Origin: Aureimonas ureilytica
GTDB lineage: Bacteria > Pseudomonadota > Alphaproteobacteria > Rhizobiales > Rhizobiaceae
Assembly: GCF_001475935.1 (NCBI RefSeq)
Contig: NZ_LDQA01000019.1
Location: forward strand, 1 to 64,000
Length of the DNA: 64,000 nt
Direction of reading: 5' to 3'
Every line of letters starts with the position of its first letter. The first letter of the stretch is position 1. Made by a program: the position numbers and the translations under genes. The notes under the pieces were generated by a model that had not been told where the DNA came from, did not search any database, and saw nothing but the letters and a program-made list of their open reading frames with translations. Below are positions 9,376-18,029 of this stretch, one piece after another.

Positions 9376-9456
9376 TGAAACGTTTTATTGGAGGCTAGAC
9401 ATCAGTTCCAACTTTGTCAATCATGTCCCGCATGGGCAGAGAAGCCCGTTTTATTG
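9376..9456. promoter_or_regulatory. Candidate LacI operators in the divergent control region
   Basis: Between the divergent LacI and epimerase genes, GTGAAACGTTTTATTG (9376-9391) contains the AAACGTTT palindrome that resembles many LacI/GalR-family operators. The 10-mer CGTTTTATTG occurs twice in the same orientation, at 9381-9390 and 9447-9456, 66 bp apart (about six helical turns). This spacing would suit looping by a tetramer or cooperative binding. The repeats are seen directly; binding is inferred. Confidence 0.5.
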
Positions 9457-9515
9457 CATTGCCGCAGTAGTCTTCGCTTGCGCGAAGAATGTCCGCGGCG
9501 CGGGGAGGAAACAGG

Positions 9516-10418
9516 ATGAACAAGCTGGGTGTGCACGCTCTCGTCTGGGAGGCGGGGTGGAGCCTTGAGGAATGCGCGCGCGCGATCGCCAAGACGGCCG
9601 AGGTCGGCTACGACTTCATCGAGGCTCCGGCGCTCGATCCGAGCCTGATCGATCCGGTCTTCACGCGTCGCCAGCTGGACCAGGCAGGCATCGGCATCAA
9701 CTTCTCGCTGGGCCTCGATTTCGACAGCGACATTTCCTCGGGCGACCCGGAAAAGCGCGCGCGCGGCAAGAAGAAGCTGGAAGACGCGGTGGCTGTCTGC
9801 CGCGACTGCGGCGGCGAATATATCGGCGGCATTCTCTACTCCGCCTTCGGCAAGTATTTCACGCAGCCGACCGCCGACGGCATCCGCCAATCGGCCGAGA
9901 CGCTGGCCGAGGTCGCCGAGATCGCGGCACGCAGCAACATCACGCTCGTGCTCGAAGTGGTGAACCGCTACGAGACCAATATCTGCAACACGGCGGCGCA
10001 GGGCGTCGAAATGGCCAAGCTCGTCGGTGCGCCGAACGTGAAGGTCCATCTCGACGTCTATCACATGAACATCGAGGAATCTGATATCGCGCAGGCGATC
10101 ATCGAGACCGGCGAGCATATCGGCTATTTCCACACCGGAGATTCGCATCGCGGCTATATGGGCTCGGGTTCGATCGACCTCACCAGCGTGTTCCGCGCTC
10201 TGGTGCGCACCGGCTACAAGGGGCCGATTACCTTCGAGAGCTTCTCGTCGCGTGTCGTCGGTCAGCCGCTGGAAGGCATTCTGGGCATCTGGCGCAATCT
10301 CTGGGAAGACAGCCACGATCTGGCCTCCCATGCGCTGATGTACACCAAGTCCCAGCTCAAGGCCGCGCAGGAAGCCGAGCGTCAAGCCAAGGAGCGCAGC
10401 CGCCTGCCGCTCGGCTGA
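9516..10418 (+). CDS. D-tagatose 3-epimerase family sugar epimerase
   Basis: TIM-barrel ketose C3-epimerase of the D-tagatose/D-psicose (allulose) 3-epimerase group, 300 aa. The four metal ligands of the family can be placed: Glu in LVLEVVNRYE, Asp in VHLDVYHMN, His in GYFHTGDSHRG and Glu in ITFESFS. The chosen ATG (MNKLGVHAL) has a strong GGGGAGGAA site; an in-frame start 27 bp earlier lacks one. It probably converts an imported or derived ketose into the form phosphorylated by the FGGY kinase of the divergent operon. Whether the natural substrate is a hexulose or a pentulose cannot be decided here. Confidence 0.85.
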   Translation: MNKLGVHALVWEAGWSLEECARAIAKTAEVGYDFIEAPALDPSLIDPVFTRRQLDQAGIGINFSLGLDFDSDISSGDPEKRARGKKKLEDAVAVCRDCGGEYIGGILYSAFGKYFTQPTADGIRQSAETLAEVAEIAARSNITLVLEVVNRYETNICNTAAQGVEMAKLVGAPNVKVHLDVYHMNIEESDIAQAIIETGEHIGYFHTGDSHRGYMGSGSIDLTSVFRALVRTGYKGPITFESFSSRVVGQPLEGILGIWRNLWEDSHDLASHALMYTKSQLKAAQEAERQAKERSRLPLG

Positions 10419-10446
10419 CGCTCATCGCTTGCACCCTCCATCCTCG

Positions 10447-10485
10447 CCAAGACAGGGCGGCGACATCTTCGCCGCCCTGTCTTGG
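10447..10485 (+). terminator. Strong hairpin terminator after epimerase gene
   Basis: A perfect 17-bp stem (arms 10447-10463 and 10469-10485) with a 5-nt loop lies 28 bp past the epimerase stop. No T run follows, so it may act as an RNA-end protector or a non-canonical terminator separating the gene from the aminotransferase downstream. Confidence 0.7.
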
Positions 10486-10646
10486 TGACTCAACCCATAT
10501 CCCTTGGCCCGCTCGGGATGACCCTTCGGGCGATATGATGACGCGGATCGCGCTAACGACCCTGTTCGGCCGGTCCTCCTCGTATTAAACGGGGGAAAAG
10601 CGGCGTTCCGTTTCCCATGCGAGGGGCGCCTGATCTGGAGGCTTTC

Positions 10647-11750
10647 ATGACCGTCGACGCACCCGGTATCCGCTTCGAACTCAAGAGAAGCTCGAATCCC
10701 GTGCCGGCGGCGGAGCGAGCCGAGGCGTTGAGCCATCTCACCTTCGGAACCCTGTTCAGCGATCACATGGCGGTCGCGCGCTGGTCGCAGGACCGGGGCT
10801 GGCATTCGGCCGAGATCACCGCCCGCGCGCCGTTCCCGATCGACCCGGCCAGCAGCGTCCTGCATTATGCGCAGGAGATTTTCGAGGGCATGAAGGCCTA
10901 TCGCACGGCCGATGGCCGCGCGCTCCTGTTCCGCCCCGAAGAGAACGCCCGCCGCTTCAACCAGTCGGCCCGCCGCATGGCCATGCCCGAACTGCCCGAG
11001 GCCGATTTCGTCGCCGCCGTCGAAGGGCTGGTGGCCGCCGATCAGGATTGGCTGCCGGAAGGGGAGGCGAGCCTCTATCTCAGACCCTTCATGTTCGCCA
11101 GCGAGAGCTTCCTCGGCGTGCGTCCGTCGCGCGAATATATCTTCTGCGTCATCGCGTCGCCCGTCGGCCCCTATTTCAAGGGCGGATCGAAGCCACTGAC
11201 GCTCTGGGTGTCGCAGAATTACAGCCGCGCGGCGCGGGGCGGCACGGGCGAGGCCAAGTGCGGCGGCAACTATGCCGGCAGCCTCGCCGCGCAGGCCGAG
11301 GCCAGCACCAAGGGCTGCGATCAGGTCGTGTTCCTGGACTCGGCGGAGAACCGCTGGGTCGAGGAACTGGGCGGCATGAACCTCTTCTTCGTGATGGCGG
11401 ACGGGCGTCTCGTCACGCCCTCGCTCGGCACGATCCTGCCCGGCATCACGCGCAAATCCATCATCGAGATGGCAAGCGCCGAAGGCCACATCGTGGAAGA
11501 GCGGCCCTATTCGTTCGACGAATGGCAGGCGGACGCCGCCAGCGGGCGCATGAAGGAAGCCTTCGCCTGCGGCACGGCGGCCGTCGTGGCCGGCATCGGA
11601 ACCCTTCGCCATGCCGGCGGCGAGTTCACGATCGGCGACGGGCAGGTCGGCCCGACCACCGAAGCCTTCCGCCACAAGCTCGTCGGCATCCAGCGCGGCG
11701 CCGCGCCCGACAGTTTCGGCTGGACCCGCGAAGTCGCCCGCGCGGGGTGA
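10647..11750 (+). CDS. ilvE: Branched-chain amino acid aminotransferase (class IV PLP)
   Basis: Transfers amino groups between glutamate and the 2-oxo acids of leucine, isoleucine and valine, using pyridoxal phosphate in the cytosol. At 367 aa it matches the longer BCAT subgroup. Landmarks are LHYAQEIFEGMKAYR near the N-terminus, the PLP lysine region GEAKCGGNYAGS, the EELGGMNLFFV segment and the TPSLGTILPGITRKS phosphate-binding loop. The ATG is preceded by CTGGAGG at good spacing; the open frame extends 30 bp upstream without support. It is a single-gene unit bounded by hairpin terminators on both sides. Confidence 0.92.
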   Translation: MTVDAPGIRFELKRSSNPVPAAERAEALSHLTFGTLFSDHMAVARWSQDRGWHSAEITARAPFPIDPASSVLHYAQEIFEGMKAYRTADGRALLFRPEENARRFNQSARRMAMPELPEADFVAAVEGLVAADQDWLPEGEASLYLRPFMFASESFLGVRPSREYIFCVIASPVGPYFKGGSKPLTLWVSQNYSRAARGGTGEAKCGGNYAGSLAAQAEASTKGCDQVVFLDSAENRWVEELGGMNLFFVMADGRLVTPSLGTILPGITRKSIIEMASAEGHIVEERPYSFDEWQADAASGRMKEAFACGTAAVVAGIGTLRHAGGEFTIGDGQVGPTTEAFRHKLVGIQRGAAPDSFGWTREVARAG

Positions 11751-11758
11751 CAGGCTTG

Positions 11759-11790
11759 AGCGAAGCCGGTCACGCACCGGCTTCGCTTCT
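11759..11790 (+). terminator. Rho-independent-like terminator after ilvE
   Basis: A perfect 12-bp stem (AGCGAAGCCGGT / ACCGGCTTCGCT, 5-nt loop, 11759-11787) begins 8 bp after the ilvE stop and is followed by a short T-rich stretch (TCTTG). Confidence 0.75.
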
Positions 11791-12227
11791 TGCGATGAGA
11801 GCGATCCGGCTGACCGAGGTGCCGAAGCCTGTTGAAAATGCGATCGATGCGATTTTGCGATCGATCGCCACGCTTCGAAGGATCGCACAGCCCGCCGCCA
11901 TCCGTCCAACGGAGCGGTTCGTAATTTACATTATGGAACGGTTTTTGATCTTTGCAGGTGGAGGACATTCCCTAGCCATTGGGTGGTCGCGGCGATCGAG
12001 GTGACATCACCGAGATCGTCGGCCACAGCGATGCGCGTCCAGGTCTCGAGCCTGCCGGACAGGCGCGCTCCTAGCAACTCTACTTTCGCTCTGGATACCG
12101 ACGGGAAGCCAGGGCGCCATCGCTGGGCATGAGCGGGCCTTCGCTCGGCCCGACCGGTTCCAACGCCGGCACTCGTCATGCGCGAATGAACGCTGAGGCG
12201 GCCTTTGGGGGACGATGCGGAAGAGCG
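11791..12227. other. Noncoding interval between ilvE and the siderophore remnants
   Basis: No convincing gene was found here. The base composition dips locally (AT-rich around 11920-11965), unlike the flanking genes. A short minus-strand frame of 82 codons (11931-12179) has no recognisable domain and no ribosome binding site. The interval may hold further unrecognisable remnants of the degraded siderophore operon that ends at 12228. Confidence 0.4.
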
Positions 12228-13375
12228 TCAGCTCGCCGCAGCGGTCTCGAAGGCCCGCAAGGGATTGCGCACCTCGCCGGCCCAGTCGGGAACTAGGCGC
12301 AGCGCCAAGCGCTCCGCCAATTCCGAGAACCGCTCGGCGTAGCGATCCACGACGCGCCGGGCCGCGCGCCAGAACGCGGCTTCGGAAAGGCCCGAGCGCT
12401 CGGACAGAACGTCGAGATGAAGCGCAGTACGCAGACGAAAAGCGTCGTGTGCACGAAATGCCTCATGTAATCGGGCGGCAGGCGCAGCAGCACGTCGGCG
12501 ACATCCTTCGGCAGGCTCTGCGTCTCGGGAAAGTCGAGATCGCAGACATTCACATCGTCGATGAAGTCGCGCAGCGCGAGGCGCACCGGCCAGCCATCCT
12601 GCACGATGATCGTGGCGTTCTGCCCATGAGCGGAGAAGCCAAGGCCAAGCCGGACCAGAAGATGCAGAACCGGCGTGATCAACACCTCGAGAAAGCGCTC
12701 GATCCATTGGGCCAGCGGGCGGCCGGAGCGCGCGGCCAGGGCCTCGGCCACGGGCACACCGTCCGCGCCTTGATGCAGCAGAGCCGCCAGCGGCAGACCC
12801 GTCTCGCCGCGTCCCAAGGCGTGGCTCTCACGCCGGAGATCGGGCGAGACGGCGAACCAGCGGAGCGGGAAACGCGCGGCAAATTCCAGCAAGTAGCGTG
12901 TCTCGTCCACTTCCTCCATGCCGTCGCGCGCCTTGGGCGCGGGGTGGATGGGATGGCTGGCGAGAGCCCCTGCTCGCTCGCTCCGAAGCTCAGCCGCATG
13001 TCGGTGAGACGGAGAAGGTCGTCCGGCCGCGCCGCCAAGGCCCGCGCGATGAAAGCGCTGCGGGCGCGCAGACGGCGACGGAGATCGTCAGCCCCGTCCG
13101 CGCCCCCCAAGCCGTTCGAGCAGGAGTTCGGCGGCCGCCTGCGGTTCGATCAGCGCGTCGACGCCTTGCACAAGGTGCAGCGGCGCGCCGAAGAGACGAT
13201 GGCCCGTCGGCGAGCGATGCTCGAAGGGCACGCGCGGCGTATCGTCGCCGTTCCCGCTAGGGGACAGGCCGATCCGCACGGACGAACGATTGATGTCGAC
13301 ACGCTCGGGATATTCGCGCAACACGCAGTTCAGGAGCGAGCGCAGCGACAGGGCTGCGGCATTGAGATCAGACAT
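12228..13375 (-). pseudogene. rhbC: Broken IucA/IucC-family siderophore synthetase (RhbC-like)
   Basis: An NIS synthetase of the citrate-hydroxamate siderophore type was encoded here. Reading the minus strand across three frames gives family landmarks in order: MSDLNAAALSLRSLLN at the N-terminus, SHPIHPAPKARDG (the conserved HPxHPxxKxRxG motif), GFSAHGQN and LALRDFIDDV, and HTTLFVCVLRFIS, then a C-terminal tail ending at 12228. The frame is lost at a C6 run (13103-13108), near a CTCTC dinucleotide repeat just before the HPxHP motif (about 12957), and near 12425. Even with frames joined it is only about 380 residues, against roughly 580-620 for the family. The missing segment lies between the HPxHP region and GFSAHGQN, where ATP-binding residues normally lie. 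It starts 8 bp inside the decarboxylase remnant, a typical operon overlap. Confidence 0.85.
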
Positions 13376-14001
13376 GGAATCGGTCCAGTTCGCCGGCGAG
13401 GTCCGCCATCTCGGCGAGCACGGGCTCCACCGCTCGGAGCGTCGAGGCCGGGTTGAGACAATCGGCCTTCAGGGCGAAGGGTGCGAAGGCCGCTGCAAAG
13501 CGGACCAGCAGGACACCGCAGGAGACGGGCTGGAACAACATCTTGTGGAAATCGAGCGCTACGGAGTCGCCGCACGCGATGCCCTCAAGCTGCGAGCGAA
13601 AGCGCCGTAAGAACAGGAGCCCACCGCCATAGGCGGCATCCACATGCAACTCGGCGACTAGAGCCGTCAGGGCGACCGGGCATTGGAGACGGGCCATCGT
13701 GTGAGGTGATGGACGGCGAGCGCATGATGGAGCGTCAGCGCGCCAACCTCGCCGATCGCCGTGCGGAGCCCGACGCTCCGTTCGGGAAAGGGGGCGAGCC
13801 CGCTTGGAAACTCGGCCCGCTCCCAGCCCCCATGGAGCCGGTCGCGGCGTGCGACATCGTCGGCCACGAGATGAAGCGCCTGTTGCAGGGCGGCGCGGTA
13901 AAGCTCCGCGCTGCGCGCGCTATGGCCCAGGATCATCTCGCCGGCCTCGCCTCCTGCCGTTGAACGAAGTCGCGATTGGTGGGCGCAACTTGGGTCGTGA
14001 T
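13368..14001 (-). pseudogene. rhbB: Broken PLP-dependent L-2,4-diaminobutyrate decarboxylase (RhbB-like)
   Basis: Remnant of the group II decarboxylase that makes 1,3-diaminopropane for rhizobactin-type siderophores. N-terminal fragments (PTNRDFVQ, then LGHSARSAELYRAAL and FPERSVGLRTAI) are split by a frameshift near 13950. Another shift near 13690 leads into MARLQCPVALTALVAE. This joins directly to LHVDAAYGGG and DFHKMLFQPVSCG, the PLP aspartate and lysine motifs. The roughly 200 residues normally between these parts are gone, and the C-terminus is also shortened. The expected start position, six bases after CAGGAG, reads ATC instead of ATG. It lies 25 bp after the transporter gene in the order expected of a rhizobactin operon. 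Confidence 0.83.
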
Positions 14002-14026
14002 CGACTCCTGGAAGCGGGGTATGAGA

Positions 14027-15304
14027 TCAGAGGGCGGAGGGCGCGTCCGGCGCGGCGTCGCGCCGGCCCTCCAGCCGCACGCCCGGCAGGCGCGCGAGAA
14101 TGGCGATCGCAACCGCGACGCCGACCAGCGACAGAAGCGTCGCGAGAGCAAACAGCGCACCGTAGCCGACCGCATCGGCGATCCACCCGGCGACGCTCGT
14201 GCCGACGAGATAGACGACGAGTTCGGCGCAGGTCAGGATCGTGAAGTCCGTTCCCGGCTGGCGCGATGACGAGGCGCGCATGAAGAGCGCGTAGAGCGCG
14301 ACGAGTTCCATGTAGCGGATCATCGTCTGAAAGCCCGACGCGCCCATGGCGACTTGGAGCCCCGGCAGAACGCCGAGGGCGCTCAGCGAAAACACCAGGA
14401 AGCAGAGCGTGCGCAGGAGGCCGAGAAGCCCGAGCGTGGCGGCCAGCCCTGTCCGGCGGATCAGGAGCGCGGCAAACGTCGCGCCCGCCAGACCCGCGCT
14501 GATGGCCGCCGCGCCGTAGAGCGTGCCGATCCAGGACAGCGGTACGCCGAGATCCACGAGATAGGCACCCTCCATGCCGCGCACGAGCCCTTCGCTGGCG
14601 CGGAAGGTCAGCGCGAAGAGGAAGAACAGCCGCGCCTCGGGTCGGGCGAAGAAGGCGCGCAGGCTGGGGCGTGGGGCGGGCTCCGATCCGCCCGCTTCCC
14701 CCTCGCCCGCATCGGCGCGCTCGCGCATGAAAGGCGTGGCGAGGAGCGGCAGAAGCGACAGGATCGCGACCGTCAGGAGCGCGGCAGTCCAGCCGATGCG
14801 CTCGAACAGAACGAGCGAAAACGTGCCGCCGATCACCACGCCGAGCGCCACGGAGGCCGCCTGAATGGCGTTTCCGGTGGCGCGCGTGGTGGCATCGAGC
14901 TGGCGCACGGCGAACCCGTCGGTCGCGATGTCCTGCGTGGCCGAAAGGAGCGTGATCGAAAAGGCGATGGCGAACAGAAGCACGGTCTGCGTCGGCGCGA
15001 CGAAGGCCATGGCGGCGATCAGCGCGGAAACGAGAAGCTGGGTCGGCACGATCCAGCCCCGCCGATGCCCCAGACGCCGGATCAGGGGATAGCGATCCAC
15101 CAGCGGCCCCCAGGCGAATTTCAGGACCGTCGGCACCATGAGAAGCGTGAACAGGCCGATCGCCGTGCGCGAGGCGCCGCTGTCTCGCAGGAGGGGCGGC
15201 AGGGCAACGAGCAGGAGATAGGTCGGGATGCCCTGCGCAAGATAGAGCGCGGCGAGGACGCCATAAAGGCGGCGCGTCGGCTGGGCGGGAATCGAGATCG
15301 ACAT
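14027..15304 (-). CDS. rhtX: RhtX/FptX-type siderophore MFS importer
   Basis: Inner-membrane permease predicted to carry an intact ferric siderophore from periplasm to cytoplasm. It is a full-length 425-aa MFS protein with twelve predicted membrane segments. The first helix region (VLAALYLAQGIPTYLL) and SATQDIATDGFAVRQL are typical of the AmpG/RhtX/FptX group. A charged central loop (about residues 190-215) separates the two six-helix halves. No disruption is visible. The remnants of rhbB and rhbC follow immediately on the same strand, and the TonB-dependent receptor is divergent. In rhizobactin 1021 loci rhtX has the same neighbours. With biosynthesis lost, it probably serves uptake of a siderophore made by others. 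Confidence 0.85.
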   Translation of the reverse strand: MSISIPAQPTRRLYGVLAALYLAQGIPTYLLLVALPPLLRDSGASRTAIGLFTLLMVPTVLKFAWGPLVDRYPLIRRLGHRRGWIVPTQLLVSALIAAMAFVAPTQTVLLFAIAFSITLLSATQDIATDGFAVRQLDATTRATGNAIQAASVALGVVIGGTFSLVLFERIGWTAALLTVAILSLLPLLATPFMRERADAGEGEAGGSEPAPRPSLRAFFARPEARLFFLFALTFRASEGLVRGMEGAYLVDLGVPLSWIGTLYGAAAISAGLAGATFAALLIRRTGLAATLGLLGLLRTLCFLVFSLSALGVLPGLQVAMGASGFQTMIRYMELVALYALFMRASSSRQPGTDFTILTCAELVVYLVGTSVAGWIADAVGYGALFALATLLSLVGVAVAIAILARLPGVRLEGRRDAAPDAPSAL

Positions 15305-15420
15305 TGCGGGATCAACTGCCTGCCGAGTTTAGAACGGGATTAAATACTAACGGCTACATCGGAATCGCCGCTCCGAAGCGCGCCGTTATCCCTAATGACT
15401 CTGTTTCTATTTCGCAAGCC

Positions 15421-15572
15421 ATAACATGATTTTTAAATTCATGTTTATGGGTCGCGCCCGCTGAAACCCCTTAAAGTTGGAATCCTGAGGAGAATTCCCC
15501 GAGATTCTGGAACGGTTATCGTCTGAAGCGTGAATCCACGCGTTAGTTGACTCGATTTATCATGTTATGATA
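15421..15572. promoter_or_regulatory. Paired palindromes in the divergent rhtX / receptor control region
   Basis: The 437-bp interval between the divergent transporter and receptor genes is clearly more AT-rich than its surroundings. It holds a near-perfect 23-bp palindrome (15423-15445, AACATGA...TCATGTT arms) and a perfect TATCAT-GTT-ATGATA palindrome (15558-15572). Both contain the same 10-mer in opposite orientation: ATAACATGAT at 15421 and ATCATGTTAT at 15559. These are good candidates for sites of an iron-responsive or AraC-type regulator. No such regulator gene is in the window. Confidence 0.5.
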
Positions 15573-15741
15573 GCCGACTGCATAGGGCGTCTTCCAGCGT
15601 ACGGAGGAGTCTGATCCACGTCAAACGACAGCAAATCCACGCCATTCTCGTCCGATCTTCAGGATAGCGAAGTATTCAATCTGAATTCTCGTGTCTTGCT
15701 GAAGTGGGCGCATCTGGCGTCCGCAGGAGCACAAACCCGCG

Positions 15742-18027
15742 ATGCCCCTATTGTCCGCCCGCCGACGCGCGCTTCGCCGTTCGATTTCGCTGGTCGCGCT
15801 CGGCTGCGCGCTGACCCTGTCGTTCAGCGCCACGGCGCAGGAAACGGTCGCCGGCGCGGCCGAGCAAACCGCGCCCGCAGCCGTGGGCACGGGCGATGCC
15901 TCCGTCCTTCTCGATCCGATCGTCGTCACCGGCTCACGCGCGCCCCAGCGCCTGTCGGAGACGGCCCGCACGGTCTATGTGGTCGAGGGCCGGGAGATCG
16001 AGGCGCGTGTGCGCTCGGGCCAGACGCTTCAGCAGGCGCTGGGCCAGGACGTGCCGAGCTATGACGCCGCCAGCAGCGGCGCGCGCACCTCCTATGGCCA
16101 GAACCTGCGCGGCCGCCCGGCGCTCGTACTGATCGACGGCGTGTCGCTGAATTCCGCGCGCGGCCTGTATCGCCAGTTCGATTCCATCGACCCGTTCAAT
16201 ATCGCGCGGGTCGAAATCCTGTCGGGCGCGACCTCGCTCTATGGCGGCAACGCGACGGGCGGCATCATCAACATCATCACCAAGAAGGGCCGGGACGCCA
16301 AGCCGGGCCTGGGCGGCGAGGCGATGGTCGGCGCGGAAAGCGGCTTCCGGGGCTCGCGTGATGGCGACGGCAAGCTCGCCGGCGCGCTCACCTATAATGA
16401 CGATCTCTGGGACGCCCGCCTCTCGATCGCCGGCAACAAGACCCGTGCCTTCTACGACGGATCGGGCACGATCCTCGTTCCCGATATCACGCAGACCAGC
16501 CTCGCCTTCAACGAGCGGGTCGATCTGTTCGGCACGGCCGGACTCCAGATCGACGAGAGCCGGCGCGCCGAGATCAGCGCCCAGCATTATCGCAGCGAGC
16601 AGGACAGCGATTACGGCCTCTTCTTCGGCACGAATTTCGCCGCGCTGCGCAACCCCAGGCTTTTCGAGACGCGCCAGGGCTACCAGTCCGACGTGCAGCC
16701 CGCGACGCGGCGCACCGGCGTCAACGGCTCCTATACGGACAGCGACTTCCTCGGCCAGGAGTTGCTGGTCCAAGCCTTCTGGCGCACCGAGTCCATCGAC
16801 TTCCACCCCTTCCCCGTCACCGTCCCGCTCTTCTATTTCAACGCCACTGAGCAGGACACGAACTTCTACGGCTTCAAGGCCGCGATGGTGTCGAAGCCGC
16901 TCGAGGGCCTGCGCATCACTTATGGCATCGACGGAGACCGGGACGAGTTCTCCTCCTCCCAGGCGGTGTTCGACAGCCGGATCGCCGCGCGTTCCGGCGC
17001 GCTGGACATGCGCCGCGTCGGCGAACTCGGCCTCTACCCGGCCATCGATGTCTCCACCATCGCGGGCTTTGCCGAGGCGAGCTATGAGGCAACGGACGCG
17101 CTGACGCTCACGGGCGGCGTGCGCTATCAATATGTGGATACGAAGGTCGGGGATTTCGTCGCGGCCGCCGCGCAGGTCAACAATTTCTTCGGCCGTGGCA
17201 CGTCGGCCGACACCATTCCCAGCGGCTCTGTCTCCTATGACGACCTGCTCTTCAATGCCGGCGCGACCTACCGCTTCGACGATCGCAGCCAAGTCTACGC
17301 CAATTTCAGCCAGGGCTTCGAACTGCCCGACCCCTCGCGCTATTATGGCCTGGGCACCTACAGCCTTGTCGGCAATCGGCAGGTTCTGCGCAGCAGCGTC
17401 AATGTCGCCGATTCCGCGCTTCAGTCGATCAAGACCAATGCCTACGAGGTGGGCTATCGCTATGCGGACGGCATTCTCTCAGCGGAGGCGGCGGCCTATT
17501 ACTCGCTGTCGGATCGAACCATCCAGCTCAACCGGCAGACGCTGAACATCTCGCTTCTGGATCAGGACCGGCGCGCCTATGGCGTCGAGGGTCGTCTTGG
17601 CCTCCAGCTCGGCCATGGGTTCGACGCGGGCGTTCTCGGCAATCTCGTACAGACCGAGGTCGATCAGAACGGCGACTGGCGGCGGGCCTCCGTGGGCGAT
17701 GCCAGCACGTCGAAGCTCGGCGGCCATATCGGCTGGACCGACGACATCACCTCCGTTCGGCTCGAAGGGCAACACGTCTTCAGCCTGTCGGACACCGCCG
17801 GTTTCGAGATCAAGGGCTATACGCTCTTCGATCTCATGGGCAGCCATCGGTTCGAAACGGCGGATACGACGCTGAACTTCGGCATCCAGAACCTGTTCGA
17901 CAAGGACTACACCACGATCTGGGGCCAGCGCGCGGTCGCGCTCTACGGCTCGCTCGCGGACAAGAGCGTCTTCGACTACAAGGGACGGGGCCGAACCTTC
18001 GCGATTTCGCTGAGCAAGGAATTCTGA
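15742..18027 (+). CDS. rhtA: TonB-dependent ferric siderophore receptor (RhtA/IutA-like)
   Basis: Outer-membrane gated channel for a ferric hydroxamate-citrate siderophore, 761 aa. A signal peptide ends near ATAQE (residue 34). A TonB box-like DPIVVTGSR follows at about residue 58. The plug domain includes LRGRPALVLIDGV and VEILSGATSLYGGNATGGIINIITKK. The barrel ends in the terminal phenylalanine (SLSKEF) needed for outer-membrane assembly. The reading frame is intact throughout. It is divergent from the rhtX-like gene and followed after 2 bp by the acetyltransferase remnant. Assignment to the rhizobactin/aerobactin receptor group rests on the gene neighbourhood and general similarity; the actual ligand is unknown. 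Confidence 0.88.
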   Translation: MPLLSARRRALRRSISLVALGCALTLSFSATAQETVAGAAEQTAPAAVGTGDASVLLDPIVVTGSRAPQRLSETARTVYVVEGREIEARVRSGQTLQQALGQDVPSYDAASSGARTSYGQNLRGRPALVLIDGVSLNSARGLYRQFDSIDPFNIARVEILSGATSLYGGNATGGIINIITKKGRDAKPGLGGEAMVGAESGFRGSRDGDGKLAGALTYNDDLWDARLSIAGNKTRAFYDGSGTILVPDITQTSLAFNERVDLFGTAGLQIDESRRAEISAQHYRSEQDSDYGLFFGTNFAALRNPRLFETRQGYQSDVQPATRRTGVNGSYTDSDFLGQELLVQAFWRTESIDFHPFPVTVPLFYFNATEQDTNFYGFKAAMVSKPLEGLRITYGIDGDRDEFSSSQAVFDSRIAARSGALDMRRVGELGLYPAIDVSTIAGFAEASYEATDALTLTGGVRYQYVDTKVGDFVAAAAQVNNFFGRGTSADTIPSGSVSYDDLLFNAGATYRFDDRSQVYANFSQGFELPDPSRYYGLGTYSLVGNRQVLRSSVNVADSALQSIKTNAYEVGYRYADGILSAEAAAYYSLSDRTIQLNRQTLNISLLDQDRRAYGVEGRLGLQLGHGFDAGVLGNLVQTEVDQNGDWRRASVGDASTSKLGGHIGWTDDITSVRLEGQHVFSLSDTAGFEIKGYTLFDLMGSHRFETADTTLNFGIQNLFDKDYTTIWGQRAVALYGSLADKSVFDYKGRGRTFAISLSKEF

Positions 18028-18029
18028 CC

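Noticed and set aside
9489-9515. Nine-codon upstream extension of the epimerase
   Set aside because: The ATG at 9516 has the strong ribosome binding site, which itself lies inside the proposed extension.
11931-12179. 82-codon minus-strand frame near the siderophore remnants
   Set aside because: No domain, no ribosome binding site; could not be tied to any rhb gene.
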